Of a DNA stretch of 33,147 nucleotides, positions 20,163-30,612 are shown piece by piece (the stretch's first letter is position 1; each line of letters begins with the position of its first letter). The notes beneath the pieces are model-generated. The model was not told where the DNA came from. It saw only the letters and a program-made list of their open reading frames with translations, and ran no database searches. This DNA comes from Hypsibius dujardini (lineage: Eukaryota; Tardigrada; Eutardigrada; Parachela; Hypsibiidae). The translations under genes and the position numbers were made by a program. The stretch covers positions 1 to 33,147 of the forward strand of contig LRSR01006867.1 of assembly GCA_001579985.1 (NCBI GenBank), written 5' to 3'.

Positions 20163-23100
20163 CTAGAGCGCTTCCTCCAAGGTCGGGTCCAGTAAGGTCA
20201 ACATCGCCCCCACCAAATGCAAACTCCCTGTCACCAGTACCTCCACCTCCACCCCATTCTCCCGCTCCATCTCGTCGATCCATCTGAAGGCGTTGGTCAC
20301 ACTGGCAAAGCACAACGTCGAACAGTCCCTTCCTCCTCCTTCCGCACCGGTGGAGTCCGCCAAGTCGCGCCAGATCTTCTCCTGTACATTGCAGCGCTCG
20401 AGCTGCTGATCCGCATTGACGGTGAGATTGGCCACGTCCGAAGTGGCCGTTACGGTTTTGCCGATAATATTCGGACAGAAGAGGGCGTAGTCGAAGGAGC
20501 ACTCCACCAGCGGTCGGAGGAGGTCCTCCGGTTTCCGGTCAGCCGTGGAGTTGAACAAGAGAATTCTCCGGACGGAGGGCTCCTTCGAGCGAGTCTTCTG
20601 ATACCAGTCCGCACAATGTCGCACACTCTCCTTCGTGTGGGCCCCGTCGAGGTAGAACTCCACCGAACTGCGACGGAGTCGTTGGAAGCGACCAGGCCAT
20701 CTACAGGTCTCCAGGGCCGTTGCAAGGGTTGATGTTATTCCGAATGCCGGGAGCGCAGCTGGCTCATCTACAGGCACTCCCATTCCAATGTGTTTTCCTC
20801 GACGGCTTATCCACATCCTACGCACAGATGGATGACATAAAGTGACCTTTCGTTTGGTTACTAAAACGTAGTAATTTGATTCATTTCTTAAAGCAGTACC
20901 ACTAAAGCACTACCAACTAAACATTATTTGTGGTCAACCAAAGCGTTTCATCTTTCGCACCTACAAAGCTGCAGCGCCAAAGAGGCGTTTAAACTTTGGA
21001 CTTCCCCGTCGATGCCGAGCTTCAACGGTGCCCCACTCTCCGTGGGGTAGCAGTCTAAGGGCGGTGCGATGAACAACGGCGCGCCGATCTTATCGGCCTG
21101 CTTGGTGAGGACGTCCATCGCTTCCGGCGGCTGCGGGACCGTCACGGCCGGGCATGCCGGTTTAAAAATTCCGGCCTTGTGCCAGGCGATTTCCGATAGA
21201 GTTTGACCCAGCAGGGTCATGTGGTCGAAGCCGAGCGAGGAGACGCCGCAGACGACGGGGTTACGGATCACGTTGGTGCTGTCGTAGGCGCCGCCGATTC
21301 CCACTTCAACGACAGCAACGTCAACCTGGGAAAATAGTCATACCGTACGACCGTGGGCTCGCGATCGCAAGGGACACTTTTCTGCCCTACCCGTAAATTT
21401 TAACCAACCCGGGCAGTGCCTTTTCAGTCCCGTTGACCAAATTAGCACTGTAGGGAGAAATATACGGAAAAGCACGACTGTACAATCAATCGATCGAGTA
21501 CAATATACGGAAAAGCACGACTGTACAATCAATCGATCGAGCACAACACATAAGCTGTAGGAAATGAGCCAATCAGAGAAGAGTGAATCAGATTGAATGT
21601 TCAACCGAGTGCAGCGCCATACCGAGGGAGGCGGGGCTTAGCTGTCCCTGTTCCGTTCAGTTCAGTCTAGTTTTAGATGTGAAAAATGGTTCCGCACTCG
21701 GACTCTCGAGCACACCTCGTGGGTAACGCCATTTCGATTCGAAATTGAATTTTGAATGGGAGAATGCAAAATGGAACTATATCAAAGCATGCCAACTTTT
21801 AAAATCGATATTTTTGCAGTGAAAAATGAATAAAAATAACCTTCCCGCGTTTTCGGCACTTTCATAATTTCTCTAGCTCACAAGGAAACCTAGGTGGGTT
21901 CTCGCCCGATTTCCCTCCTCTTTTTGTCACAATTGAAGGCTGCGAGACTGATTGAAAATGGGGTGACAATTTGGATAAACGTTTGGGACGGTGGCCAAAA
22001 AAAGATTGTAGCTTGGCCTGTATTTGACTCGATTGTTTGATTGTTTGATTAATTGCGGATTAATAATCAGCAATCTATCAATCAATGCCCTGCCCACTCT
22101 ACCCCACAAACTCCTGTACAGGCCAAACTACAAGTCGAGCCAACGTTTTTACCGTCGCCCAGCAAAATGAGGTGGTCGGAGTTTGTGCCAATTTCGGCCA
22201 ATGCGTGCAGCTCATACTCAAATCGCTTGATTCATTGATTTAACACCAGTATTATGCAAATCATAATTTGGCCAACTTTTGGCGTTTCATTTCGGTTGCG
22301 CTTTCTCGCGACTCTCCCCGCCCAGTCGACGCCCTTACCAAAAATTCCACTGATCTTTTCGTACGAGAATTCTTCTTCGTCGTGTAACTGAAAAAGTACG
22401 CGGACTTCCGTGGGCGTCAAAGGTCGACTCATCATACGATCTCCGCAAAAAATCAATGAATCAATCGAGAAGATCGCCAAAATAATTCAAAGTCAATCAA
22501 GCAATCGACGGAGTAACGAGTGCTGTGGTCAGCTGTGGTAGAAAAACAGCTGCACGCATGGGCCGAAAGTGGCTCAAACTCCGACCACTCAATTTTGCTG
22601 GGCGCTAGTGAAAAGTTGGCTTTAATTCGGTCGGCCTGAGGTTTTCGCCACGTGTTAGTTGTAGTTGTGCCGCTCTTGGCAATTGGGACTCACCTTTTCC
22701 CGCAGGAAGATGTAGAAGGACAAAATGGTGAGAAATTTGAAATACGGCGGCATCTCCTCAGGTGGACAGTGTTGGGAGAGTCGATCGAAAACCGGCCAGA
22801 AATAGCTGCTAAACATCGCCTCGCTGATCGGTTTGCCGTTTAAGCGGATTCGCTCTCGGACAGCCACCAAATGGGGTGAGCTAAAAAAGCCGGTTGAGTA
22901 GCCCAAATTCCGCAGGAGACTCTCCGTGAAGGCGCACGTCGAGCCTTTGCCTTTTGTTCCGCTGACGTGGATGATATTCAGCGCGTCCAGATCCTCGAGC
23001 TAATCAATCAATCAATCAATCAGCAGAATCAACGATTTCACTCAATCAATCAATCGATCAGCAGAATCAACGATTTCAAACAATCAATCAATCGATCAGC

Positions 23101-23781
23101 AGAATCAACGATTTTAAACAATCAATCGATCAATCCATTGCTGGGTCAAACGAAATGAAGAAGCACCTGTTGATGCCTTCGCTGCTTTGAATTGAACCAC
23201 AACATATTTAGTTTTTAGCAAGACGAAACAACTCCACAAACTAAATTTAATACAGCAATGAGAGTGAGAGAGGAAAAATGGGAAAAGACTTCAAAAGAAT
23301 AAGATTTACATTTTTTAAAAATTACCTTTATCTCCATGATGTGTAAAAGACGCTCCATCCAGGGAATATTCTTAGAAACATTCGATCCTCGTTCTTTCCG
23401 CGACTTTTCGATGGCTTGTGCGTTGCTTTGCAGCGAATTCAGAGCCACAATGGCGTCCTGAACAGCAAGCGAGTAATAATAAGCAGAATTCAGAGCATCG
23501 ATTGATTGATTGATTGATTGATTGATTAGATCGCGCGAATTATAACAACATACATCGGCGTTCGATTGCTTGATTGTCTGACTTTGTGAGGCTCTCACCT
23601 GATAAGTCCGCAACCGAGTCATTCTTTTCGCTGCTGTTTCTGAATGGAGCCCCCGCCGAAAAGGTTCGAAAAAGCAAAATGGGGTCAACAAATCCGAAAA
23701 ATTGTCTACATCAAAAAAAGCTGTTCTGAGTGTTGAGAAATGGCGTAATCGTCGCAACATCGCCATTTGGCCCAGCGGCAT
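20163..23781 (-). CDS. FPGS: Folylpolyglutamate synthase, mitochondrial and cytosolic forms likely
   Basis: Five exons join in phase: 23599-23781, 23326-23457, 22694-22999, 20961-21325 and 20163-20817 (546 aa, stop TAG). The enzyme adds glutamates to folates, using ATP, so that they stay in the cell and mitochondrion. Visible blocks are DAIVALNSLQSNA, the ATP-binding loop GTKGKGSTCAF (residues 119-129), TGFFSSPHLVAVRERIRLNG, VDVAVVEVGIGGAYDSTNVI, GVSSLGFDH, CRWPGR, YLDGAHT (about 384-390) and the C-terminal VLVTGSLHLVGA. All match animal FPGS. The first exon is Arg-rich with few acidic residues (MPLGQMAMLRRLRHFSTLR...FRRGLHS), a mitochondrial presequence. A later in-frame ATG at 23622, just before TRLRTYQ/DAIVALN, could start a cytosolic form. 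ATGs at 23781, 23766 and 23760 are all possible first starts; I chose the longest. Intron 3 contains a fold-back and a family A remnant. Confidence 0.96.
21459..21546. repeat. Direct duplication of a 43-bp unit
   Basis: AATATACGGAAAAGCACGAC...CAATCAATCGATCGAG occurs twice in a row with almost no change, in the third FPGS intron. A short stretch near 21640 (CTGTCCCTGTTCCGTTCAGT) resembles the ends of the element at 31850. Confidence 0.8.
22005..22132. repeat. Short inverted repeat TTGTAGCTTGGCCTGTA / TACAGGCCAAACTACAA
   Basis: Two 17-bp arms with a loop of about 95 bp that holds TTGATTGTTTGATT and ATCAATCAAT runs. It lies inside FPGS intron 3, immediately before the larger fold-back at 22138. 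Confidence 0.6.
22138..22618. repeat. Fold-back element C7
   Basis: The left arm (CCAACGTTTTTACCGTCGCC, then CAGCAAAATGAGGTGGTCGG, then AGTTTGTGCCAATTTCGGCC, then GCGTGCAGCT, about 22140-22212) returns inverted at about 22545-22618 (AGCTGCACGCATGGGCCGAA and so on to AATTTTGCTGGGCGCTAGTG). The interior (22213-22544) has no gene. It lies in FPGS intron 3. Confidence 0.75.
22617..22657. repeat. Family A remnant (A8), right arm only
   Basis: TTGGCTTTAATTCGGTCGGC followed by CTGAGGTTTTCGCCACGTGT. This matches the right arm and terminus of family A; no left arm is present. It ends about 35 bp from the donor of FPGS exon 3. Confidence 0.6.
23001..23140. repeat. Three 39-bp units of CAAT tetranucleotide plus CAGCAGAATCAACGATTT
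   Basis: The unit (AATCAATCAATCGATCAGCA...AACGATTTCAAACA) occurs three times with small changes at about 23003, 23044 and 23083. Its first TAATCAATCAATC end is itself the 3' splice site of FPGS intron 2, where AG/CTCGAG follows a GATTGATTGATT run on the transcript strand. Confidence 0.9.
23500..23529. repeat. TTGA tetranucleotide run
   Basis: Six or more GATT units in the first FPGS intron. Here the transcript carries the AATC form, opposite to the orientation in intron 2. Confidence 0.9.
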
Positions 23782-24368
23782 TTTTCCCGGTGACGAAATG
23801 TCTATCGTCAAAAATCAGCTGATCGATTTTGATAAGGGGCCCTCAGAACCAGCCCAGCTATTCCCAAGCCCCAGCCCAGGCACAGTACATAACGAAATCC
23901 ATGCAATTCCACGTTCCCAACCGGGCAACGGTGGAACGTGGAACTGAAGAAAGTATCCCATAGCTTTTTCTTTGGCAGCAAATGCGTGCACACCTACGGG
24001 CGAATTAGCCAGTGACCACTGGCAGTTGTTAACTTAGTTCTGAACTGCACGTCGGCACGGCGAACGCGGTAAGAATATTATTCCACCGTATCATGGAAGT
24101 CCGTGGAGTTCCAGTGGAATTCCATTCCAAGGGCACGCCCATTACGCAGTCAGCGAATAAAACCCGTTTATTTCAACCTGGGCTTTCCGTAGAACTGCTT
24201 GCTACCCACCCGGTCATTTAATCCTACCAGCAGATGTTAATTCTTTACTTCTCGTCAACACGACGCGCGGAAAAGATCAATCGATTTCTGACTGCTCATA
24301 AAAATTTCCGACCGACCTCCGTACAGAAGCCGTGCATTCCTCCGCCGCCGCTGCTGTGTGTGTATCAG

Positions 24369-24500
24369 TGTAAACACGTGGTAAAAATCTTGCACTAACC
24401 GAGTTAAGCCATTACACTCATTCGTCGCACGGCTATTGTACACAGTCACGAGTTAAAATTCTTGATTCGGTTATCGCAAGATTTTTGCCAGGTGTGTGTG
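24369..24500. repeat. Family A palindromic element (A6), reverse orientation
   Basis: Starts GTAAACACGTGGTAAAAATC with arm TGCACTAACCGAGTTAAGCC. The other arm is TTCTTGATTCGGTTATCGCA, ending AGATTTTTGCCAGGTGTGTG and running into GTGTGTCTGT. The GAGTTAAGCCATTACACTC half is on the left here, so it is inverted relative to A1-A5. It sits in the head-to-head gap between FPGS and MAP2K7. The remainder of that gap (23782-24747) shows no other feature I can support. Confidence 0.8.
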
Positions 24501-24747
24501 TGTCTGTTTGTATATTCCAGGGGCATGTCTGTTACGTGATTTGGCATTCATTCGCTCGTGTGCTGCTATCTTTGCTTTTGTGAAGCCTGCTGTCAGTCGG
24601 TCGCGTGCTGCTGGAGAAGGAATTAACATTTCTTTTTTCATCGAGCACATATATCTCCTTCCCCGTTCATTCGTTTATTACTCCCGGATAATGAAGTAGT
24701 TGACGCGCCAGCATAAATCCCAGTCCCGGCCGCCAGTATTACCCACC

Positions 24748-27700
24748 ATGGATATGGATGATGTTTTTCTGGTGAAAATTCGCGAGCTGGAAGTGCGGAT
24801 TCAGGCGGAGAACGCTTCAGCCAAGGAAACTTCCGAAGCGAAGATGGCGCCGTCCGCGAGGGAACCGCCCGAACTGCCGTTGAATTTCAACCTCTCCAGT
24901 CCATCAGTCACCCGGAAAAAGCCTCGTCCATGTAAGGGTGATGAAAAAGTTCCTGGCAAATTCGGTTTAAAATGAAGAGTGCGGGGTGAATGTATATTAG
25001 CACGAGGGCCTTCGGTTGATTGAACTGTTGTCGAATTCGGCTTGCTAAATGAGCCTCTGATTGATTGTTTGATTGATTGTTGGTTGTGGTTACTTGGTTT
25101 GAATAGCCAACAAGTCGCAAACCAAGGTTATTTTTGCTGAGGTTTTTTTATTTATCTATGCAATCTCTAACTAAAAAATTAGTTTATCTTTTGAAGTTCA
25201 TTAAGAACGGAACAGATGGATATTATCATTAGCGTCGAACATCAGAGCCTTTTCGCTTTATTAGTATGATTTGGCTTTGATTGGCCGATTGATTGATTGA
25301 ATTCCGCGAATCAAGGTTAATTTTGCTTGAGTTTGTCTTTGTTAATTTTGCCATCCCTAACAAAAAAAGGTGGGCGTTCTGAAGTCGATTTAAAAACAGC
25401 TCAAACCGCTGTAAAGCAGCACATAGTGTCTTGTTTAATTGAATTGTCGTTGAAGGCTTTTCGGTTAGTGCCTTAGATTGATTGTTGATTATTGAGTTAG
25501 TTCGTGAATTGATTGATAGGTGGCCTGTTTATACTAGCGTTTTCACACTTTTCTGTTGCCCTACGTTCAGTGTTGATGAACCACTCGACGGTCGGACCTG
25601 CCATGGGTCGCGCATTAACGCCGGATACCAGTGGTGAGAACGCAGCACCTTCATTACTGGGATTTCGGGATTCTTTCCGCCTCACAAGACAACGAAAACT
25701 GGAGCTGGCAGGCGCCTCCCTTCCCCCTGGAGTGTACGCCAACGCAGCCATTTCGTCAAACAAGGGAGAAGACCACAAGTATGTCCTGTTTTCAAGCACA
25801 TTTTGTCCTCGTCTTTTCCGAAAATTGATCCTGTTCCTGATTGATCGGTTGATTGATTGATTGATTGATAGGCTTGTCGATTGATTGATTGATTAGGTCA
25901 TTGAGTGGTTGATTGATTTGGTCATTGATTGATTCATTGGCTTATTCATTGGCTGATTGATTGATCAGCTTGTCGATTGAGTGCTGATTTTGCGGGGTCT
26001 TTTCTTCTGCAGTAGCAGCAGGTCAGTTCTTTCAGATGCCGCTGATGAAAAGCAATTTTGATAAGGACAGTTTTATCGATTTACCGCGTTGATGGTTTTC
26101 TCTTTCCTTTGCAGGGTGGAATACGAAGAAAAGCTCAGCGAGATCATCAAGAAAACCAACATCATCACGATCCGCGGAAAGAAATACGACTCGTCGATTG
26201 AGGACCTCGAGAGTCTCGGTGAACTTGGCCATGGGACGTGCGGAACTGTCATCAAGATGCGTTTCAAAAAAACCGGCGACGTGTTGGCTGTCAAAGTAAG
26301 TAGACGGCGGTGGTATCTCTTCATTTTTGTGTCCCTTACTGCTCTTAATCCACTCTCCATGCAAATTGTGAATTATTGATTTTGCTTTCCAGCAATGTTT
26401 ATAATCGTTTATATGTCGACAAATGTGTTCTTTAAATTGTGTGGCCAAATATACCTACCTCCGCATCAGTTTTGCCTGCCTCGCGAACCTGCTTGTCTGT
26501 TTGTCCGTCTGGCTGCCTGCCTATCTGTCTGTCTGTCTGTCTGTCTGTCTGACTGTCTGTTTGTCTGTCTGCCTACCTACCTACCTGTCTGTCTGTCTGT
26601 CGGACTGTTTGTCTGTATGTTTGTCTGTCTGTTTGTCTGTCTGCCTACCTGCCTACCTGTTTGTTAGTCTGTCTGCCTGCCTGCCTACCTGTCTGTCTAT
26701 CCGTTTATGTTATGTCAGTGTCTGTCTGGCTCTGTCGTTGTATGTCTGCCTGCTTACTAATCATCTGGTCTGTTTGTAATTGAAGCAGCAGATGATTTGG
26801 ATGACTGTCATTCTCACTCTCGTTTCGTGTACGTAGGTGATGCGTAAGTCCGGCAACCAAGAAGAAAACAAACGGATCATTCGGGATTTGGATGTCGTCC
26901 TGAAGAGCCATGATTGCCCGCATATTGTCCAGTGTGTGGGATGTTTTGTCACGGATGTAAGGCCGTCAACAACCACACGACGGGGCAAATTAACTTTTGC
27001 TTGCCTATTTCTGTGTGGATCTAATCGATTTTCGGTCCCGCAGAGCGAAGTGTGGATCTGTATGGAATTGATGGCCACTTGTTTGGACAAGCTGCTGAAG
27101 CGGACAAAATCGCCGCTCCCGGAGAAGATTCTGGGAAAGTGCGCTGTTTCGGTGAGTGAACTGACAGACTGACTGACTCTCTGTCTGTCTGTCTGTCTGT
27201 GTGGGTGGATGTGTTTGTCCAAGCTGCTGAGTTGACATGGACGCTTGTGCTTCGGATTGATTTTTCGTGTTTCAATTACCAGTAAGTTTCGGCTGATTGT
27301 CCCTTGCAACTTGAAAGATGGATTTTTTGTGCCAGAAAATCGGCGACTTTTGTTGACAGGCCCTCTCTGCCTTTGTGTTATTGATGATCCAATTTTCTCT
27401 TGAATTATGGATTTACTTTCTTGCTATTACTTTTACTTCGTCTCATGGGCTGTTCCTTCCCGTAGGTCCTCAAGGCATTGAATTATTTGAAGGAGACCCA
27501 CGGAGTCATCCACAGAGATGTCAAAGTACGTTAGCTGGGGAAGCAAGTAAACATTACATTGACGGCGTATTTACTGTGCTCTTCTCCTTTTTTTGCAGCC
27601 CTCAAACATCCTAATCGACTCAAAAGGTACCTATACGTATTTCGTGCCTCAAAGACAGCATTGAAAGATTGACAGCTTGCTATCTCTCTTTATGTCGCTC

Positions 27701-28890
27701 CGTCGTATGCCTCAGACTGATTTGTCTGACTTTCTGTGTCTATCTGTTTGTCATGGTGTCTCTCTGTCTGTCTGGCGGTCCAATGAGCATGTATGTCACT
27801 GACTTGTCTGTCTGACTGATTGTCTGTCTGTCTGTCTGCCTGTTTGTCTGTCTGACTGATTGTCTGTCTGTCTGCCTGATTGCCTGTCTGCCTGTTTGTC
27901 TGTCTGACTGGTTGTCTGTCTGTCTGGCTGATATGCCTTATTCTGGCGGATAGTGTGCTTTGTTTGACAGACCGGAAATACTCTCGAGGTCACATGCCTT
28001 GGAGCTGTTAATGATGCGCGTATTTTGTCCCTCTAAAGGTACCTTTAAGCTCTGTGATTTTGGGATTAGCGGTCGTCTGGTGGATTCCAAGGCGAAAACT
28101 CGCTGCGCCGGATGTGCGGCTTACATGGCGGTGCGTATTCTATTATAGTCCCTTTTGTGTGTGATCTGAAGGCTGTCCTCGCGGCGTGCTGGTCTTATTC
28201 TTGTTTTCCGCGCCCCGATAGCCCGAGAGGATTTGTCCCGCTGATCCGAACCGGCCCGACTACGACATCCGGGCGGATGTGTGGAGCTTTGGAATCTCCT
28301 TGGTTGAGCTGGCAACCGGCGAGTTGCCGTACAAGAACTGCAAGACGGATTTCGAGGTTTTAACGAAGATACTCGATGATCAACCGCCTGCGCTGCCCTC
28401 GCATCGCGGCTTCTCCATGGACTTTTGCGCTTTCGTCAAAGACTGGTACGAAGTGCTTCGCCTCTGTTCTTTCCTCGAGCTCATCTGTCTATGTGGGCAC
28501 TTTTTATTTCTGTCTGTTGTTCGGCCTGCTAGTTGTCCCTTTAATTGTCTTTTAGTCAGTCTCCTTGTCTGTCTGTCCGTTTCTCTCTCTAGTTGTCTCT
28601 TTGTCTCTTTGTCCTACTATCTGTTTAGCTGTCTGATTGTCTGTCTGGTTGCCTTTTTGTCTACATGTATATGTATTTGTTGGCCTCTCACGTTGTCTTC
28701 TAGCTGTCTGCCTTGTCGGCCTACTTAAGTGTCTCCTGGAGTGAATAACATCTTCTCAGGGGGTTGTACTACTGGCGCTGCTAACGGCGTCTCGGACTGT
28801 CTGTGTCTGTCGGTCTGCCTTTCTGTATTTCTGCCTGTCTACATTTGGTCTGTCTGTCTGTCTGTCTGTCTGTCTTATCTGTCTGTCTTA

Positions 28891-28925
<35 letters not shown>

Positions 28926-28940
28926 TATCTGTCTGTCTTA

Positions 28941-28973
<33 letters not shown>

Positions 28974-29019
28974 CTGTCTTATCTGTCTGCCTTTCTGTAT
29001 TTCTGCCTGTTTACAGTTA

Positions 29020-29073
<54 letters not shown>

Positions 29074-29476
29074 TTGTCTGTCTGTCTTATCTGTCGGTTC
29101 ATCTGTCGGTGTTGTTGGTCTATCTTGTTGTCTGTTTATCGGGCTCGTTTTCACTCGCAGTCTCATCAAGGACTACAAGCGCCGCCCCAAATACCGAAAG
29201 CTTCTCGATCACGCTTTCATCGTCCGCTACGAACTGGTCAACGTGGACGTAGCCGCGTGGGTCAAGCAAGTCTACTTGTATCCGGCCTTCCACGCGGACT
29301 TCCTCACACCGGTCGATTCACTCCCGCCGACCCCAGTGAAGTCCTCGCCGCAGACCCCTCAAACCCCGCAGAAGACGTGGTTCGTCGAGACGACACGATC
29401 CATTTTCCGGTCCTCCGCCAACGTTCCATCCACAGCACCATTGCCAAGAAAGCAATATAACGTAGTCCGCAATTGA
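24748..29476 (+). CDS. MAP2K7: MAP kinase kinase 7 (JNK kinase)
   Basis: Ten exons join in phase: 24748-24931, 25571-25778, 26115-26295, 26837-26956, 27044-27151, 27466-27525, 27599-27626 (28 nt), 28039-28130, 28222-28445 and 29161-29476 (506 aa, stop TGA). This dual-specificity kinase phosphorylates JNK. The start has an ACCATGG context and an in-frame TAG upstream. The N-terminus is a short charged helix as in MKK7, followed by basic patches (RKKPRP, RQRKLEL) that may be JNK docking sites. Kinase landmarks: GELGHGTCGTV (166-176), AVK lysine K191, HRDVKPSN with D285, DFG at 303-305, activation loop SKAKT with S313 and T317, APER, and DVWSFGISLVELATG. The segment after the kinase (YELVNVDVAAWVKQVY) matches the MAP3K docking (DVD) region. 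The tail is Pro/Thr-rich with several TP sites. Introns are full of TGAT (1 and 2) and CTGT (3, 5, 7, 9) repeats. I recall Ser where C319 stands here in human MKK7; it is not one of the two phosphosites. Confidence 0.97.
25056..25310. repeat. TGATT-type tetranucleotide runs in MAP2K7 intron 1
   Basis: GATTGATTGTTTGATTGATTG at about 25057-25079 and GGCCGATTGATTGATTGAAT near 25282, with related half-units at about 25470-25520. The two flanking stretches (CAAGTCGCAAACCAAGGTTA and CCGCGAATCAAGGTTAATTT) also resemble each other, which suggests an old duplication. Confidence 0.8.
25848..25985. repeat. TTGA-rich repeat in MAP2K7 intron 2
   Basis: GGTTGATTGATTGATTGATA is followed by about 120 bp of degenerate TGATTGATT and CATTGATTG units on the transcript strand. 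Confidence 0.9.
26495..26760. repeat. CTGT tetranucleotide tract in MAP2K7 intron 3
   Basis: Interrupted CTGT/CTGC units (CTGTCTGTCTGTCTGACTG, CTGCCTACCTGCC) over about 265 bp. The Cys/Leu/Val-rich frames are artefacts. The transcript carries the pyrimidine-rich form. Confidence 0.95.
27700..27935. repeat. CTGT tetranucleotide tract in MAP2K7 intron 7
   Basis: CTGTCTGTCTGACTGATTGT-type units, again pyrimidine-rich on the transcript strand. A short similar run lies at about 27178-27202 in intron 5. Confidence 0.9.
28550..29130. repeat. CTGT tetranucleotide tract in MAP2K7 intron 9
   Basis: A degenerate half (28550-28650) is followed by a dense half (28795-29130) with a longer unit, in which TCTTATCTGTCTGT recurs at intervals and a CTGCCTTTCTGTATTTCTGCCTGT block occurs twice (about 28816 and 28987). 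It is pyrimidine-rich on the transcript strand and ends about 25 bp before the acceptor of the last exon. Confidence 0.95.
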
Positions 29477-29720
29477 ATGTAAATTAATTGCAGTGCAAAC
29501 ACAAACGTGTGTCAACCCTGAGAGACTGTTGTTGTATAGTGAGTTTTAAGCTCTTTCATTGTTGTTTATTATTCAACATTTTAACTTTTATGTGTTATTT
29601 TACTCGTGGGGCCTGGATGTTCCAACAAAAGTGAGTTCGGTATTATCCAAGCGAGTTTTCACCATCGACACCGAACGTTCTGCTCTCTTTAGCAGAACTC
29701 AGCATGTTGGAATTAGTATT

Positions 29721-30057
29721 TACACACGTGGCAAAAACCTTGTGCTGACCGAATTAAGCACTTTAACTCGTGGCAAAAACCTTGCGCTGACCGAATTAAG
29801 CACTTCAACTCGTGGGGAAAACCTTGTGCTGACCGAATTAAGCACTTCCACTCGTGGGAAAAACTTTGTGCTGACCGAATTAAGCACTTTTACTCGTGGC
29901 AAAAACCTTGCGCTGACCGAATTAAGCACTTCAACTCGTGGGGAAAACCTTGTGCTGACCGAATTAAGCACTTCAACTCGAGAGGCTGTGTACGAGAGCC
30001 ATGCAACGAGTGTAATGGCTTGACTCGGTTAGCGCAAGGTTTTTGCCACGTGTGTAC
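29721..30057. repeat. Family A element with left arm amplified six times (A7)
   Basis: After the terminus TACACACGTGGCAAAAACCT, a 42-bp unit (CGTGGCAAAAACCTTGTGCT...AAGCACTTTAACT) is repeated six times from 29728 to about 29979. One normal right arm follows (GGCTTGACTCGGTTAGCGCA, then TTTTTGCCACGTGTGTAC, to 30057). Because 42 is a multiple of three, a false 154-aa frame arises. It lies between MAP2K7 and carbonic anhydrase, 245 bp after the MAP2K7 stop. The remaining gap (30058-30612) is AT-rich with no gene I can support. Confidence 0.92.
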
Positions 30058-30612
30058 GTACACATTTTCTGGTGATCGAAGTTTACGAAAATAATCTCTT
30101 TCCCACAAGGGTTGGCAAACCCTAAACTGAAAAGATTAGGCTAAAATTAAGTTGAAACGTTTTTTTCACAATTCTAATTTTTTTTCTTCTGGAAAATAGC
30201 TGACCGTTTTTTGTCACTAGGGATTTAAATGGAAACAACTAAAAACATTATCTTATTTTGACTAGGACTAAACTAAAAATCTTATTTGCTAAAAAAGGCT
30301 TAACTGAAAATCTAAAGTTATCTAATTCTTACTTGACTAAAAAACAACTGATTTATCGATAAAAAAAATTAATTCGTCGGCCAGAAAAATTGAGTTTTTG
30401 GGATCCCTATTCCTACTACTTTTTAATTTCAAGTCATAAAAAATTTGACCCAGACTTTTTTGGGCCCTCGCATCAGTCAGAGCTGTATCACAAAGTGTGC
30501 TGAAAACTAATCAATTCAGACTTGCACGAGGACTAGATCAACAGATGCTGCTTGTTTCTGCAGCTAAAATTGGCGAACATACATAAAAAATTTTTAAATA
30601 GTAGTCTGGGTT

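Noticed and set aside
20217-20732. 171-aa plus frame opposite FPGS
   Set aside because: It is the antisense shadow of the conserved FPGS last exon.
23000-23140. CRISPR-like array of regular 39-bp repeats
   Set aside because: The units have no unique spacers; it is a tetranucleotide-based tandem repeat in a eukaryotic intron.
26395-26779. Long Cys/Leu/Val/Ser-rich open frames over CTGT tracts (also 28729-29460, 30940-31341, 2759-3285)
   Set aside because: They are frames through tetranucleotide repeats within introns; such repeats stay open in several frames on both strands and contradict the spliced gene models.
29559-30023. 154-aa plus-strand frame with 14-residue repeats, and its minus-strand counterpart
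   Set aside because: It comes from the 42-bp family A arm array, whose length is a multiple of three.
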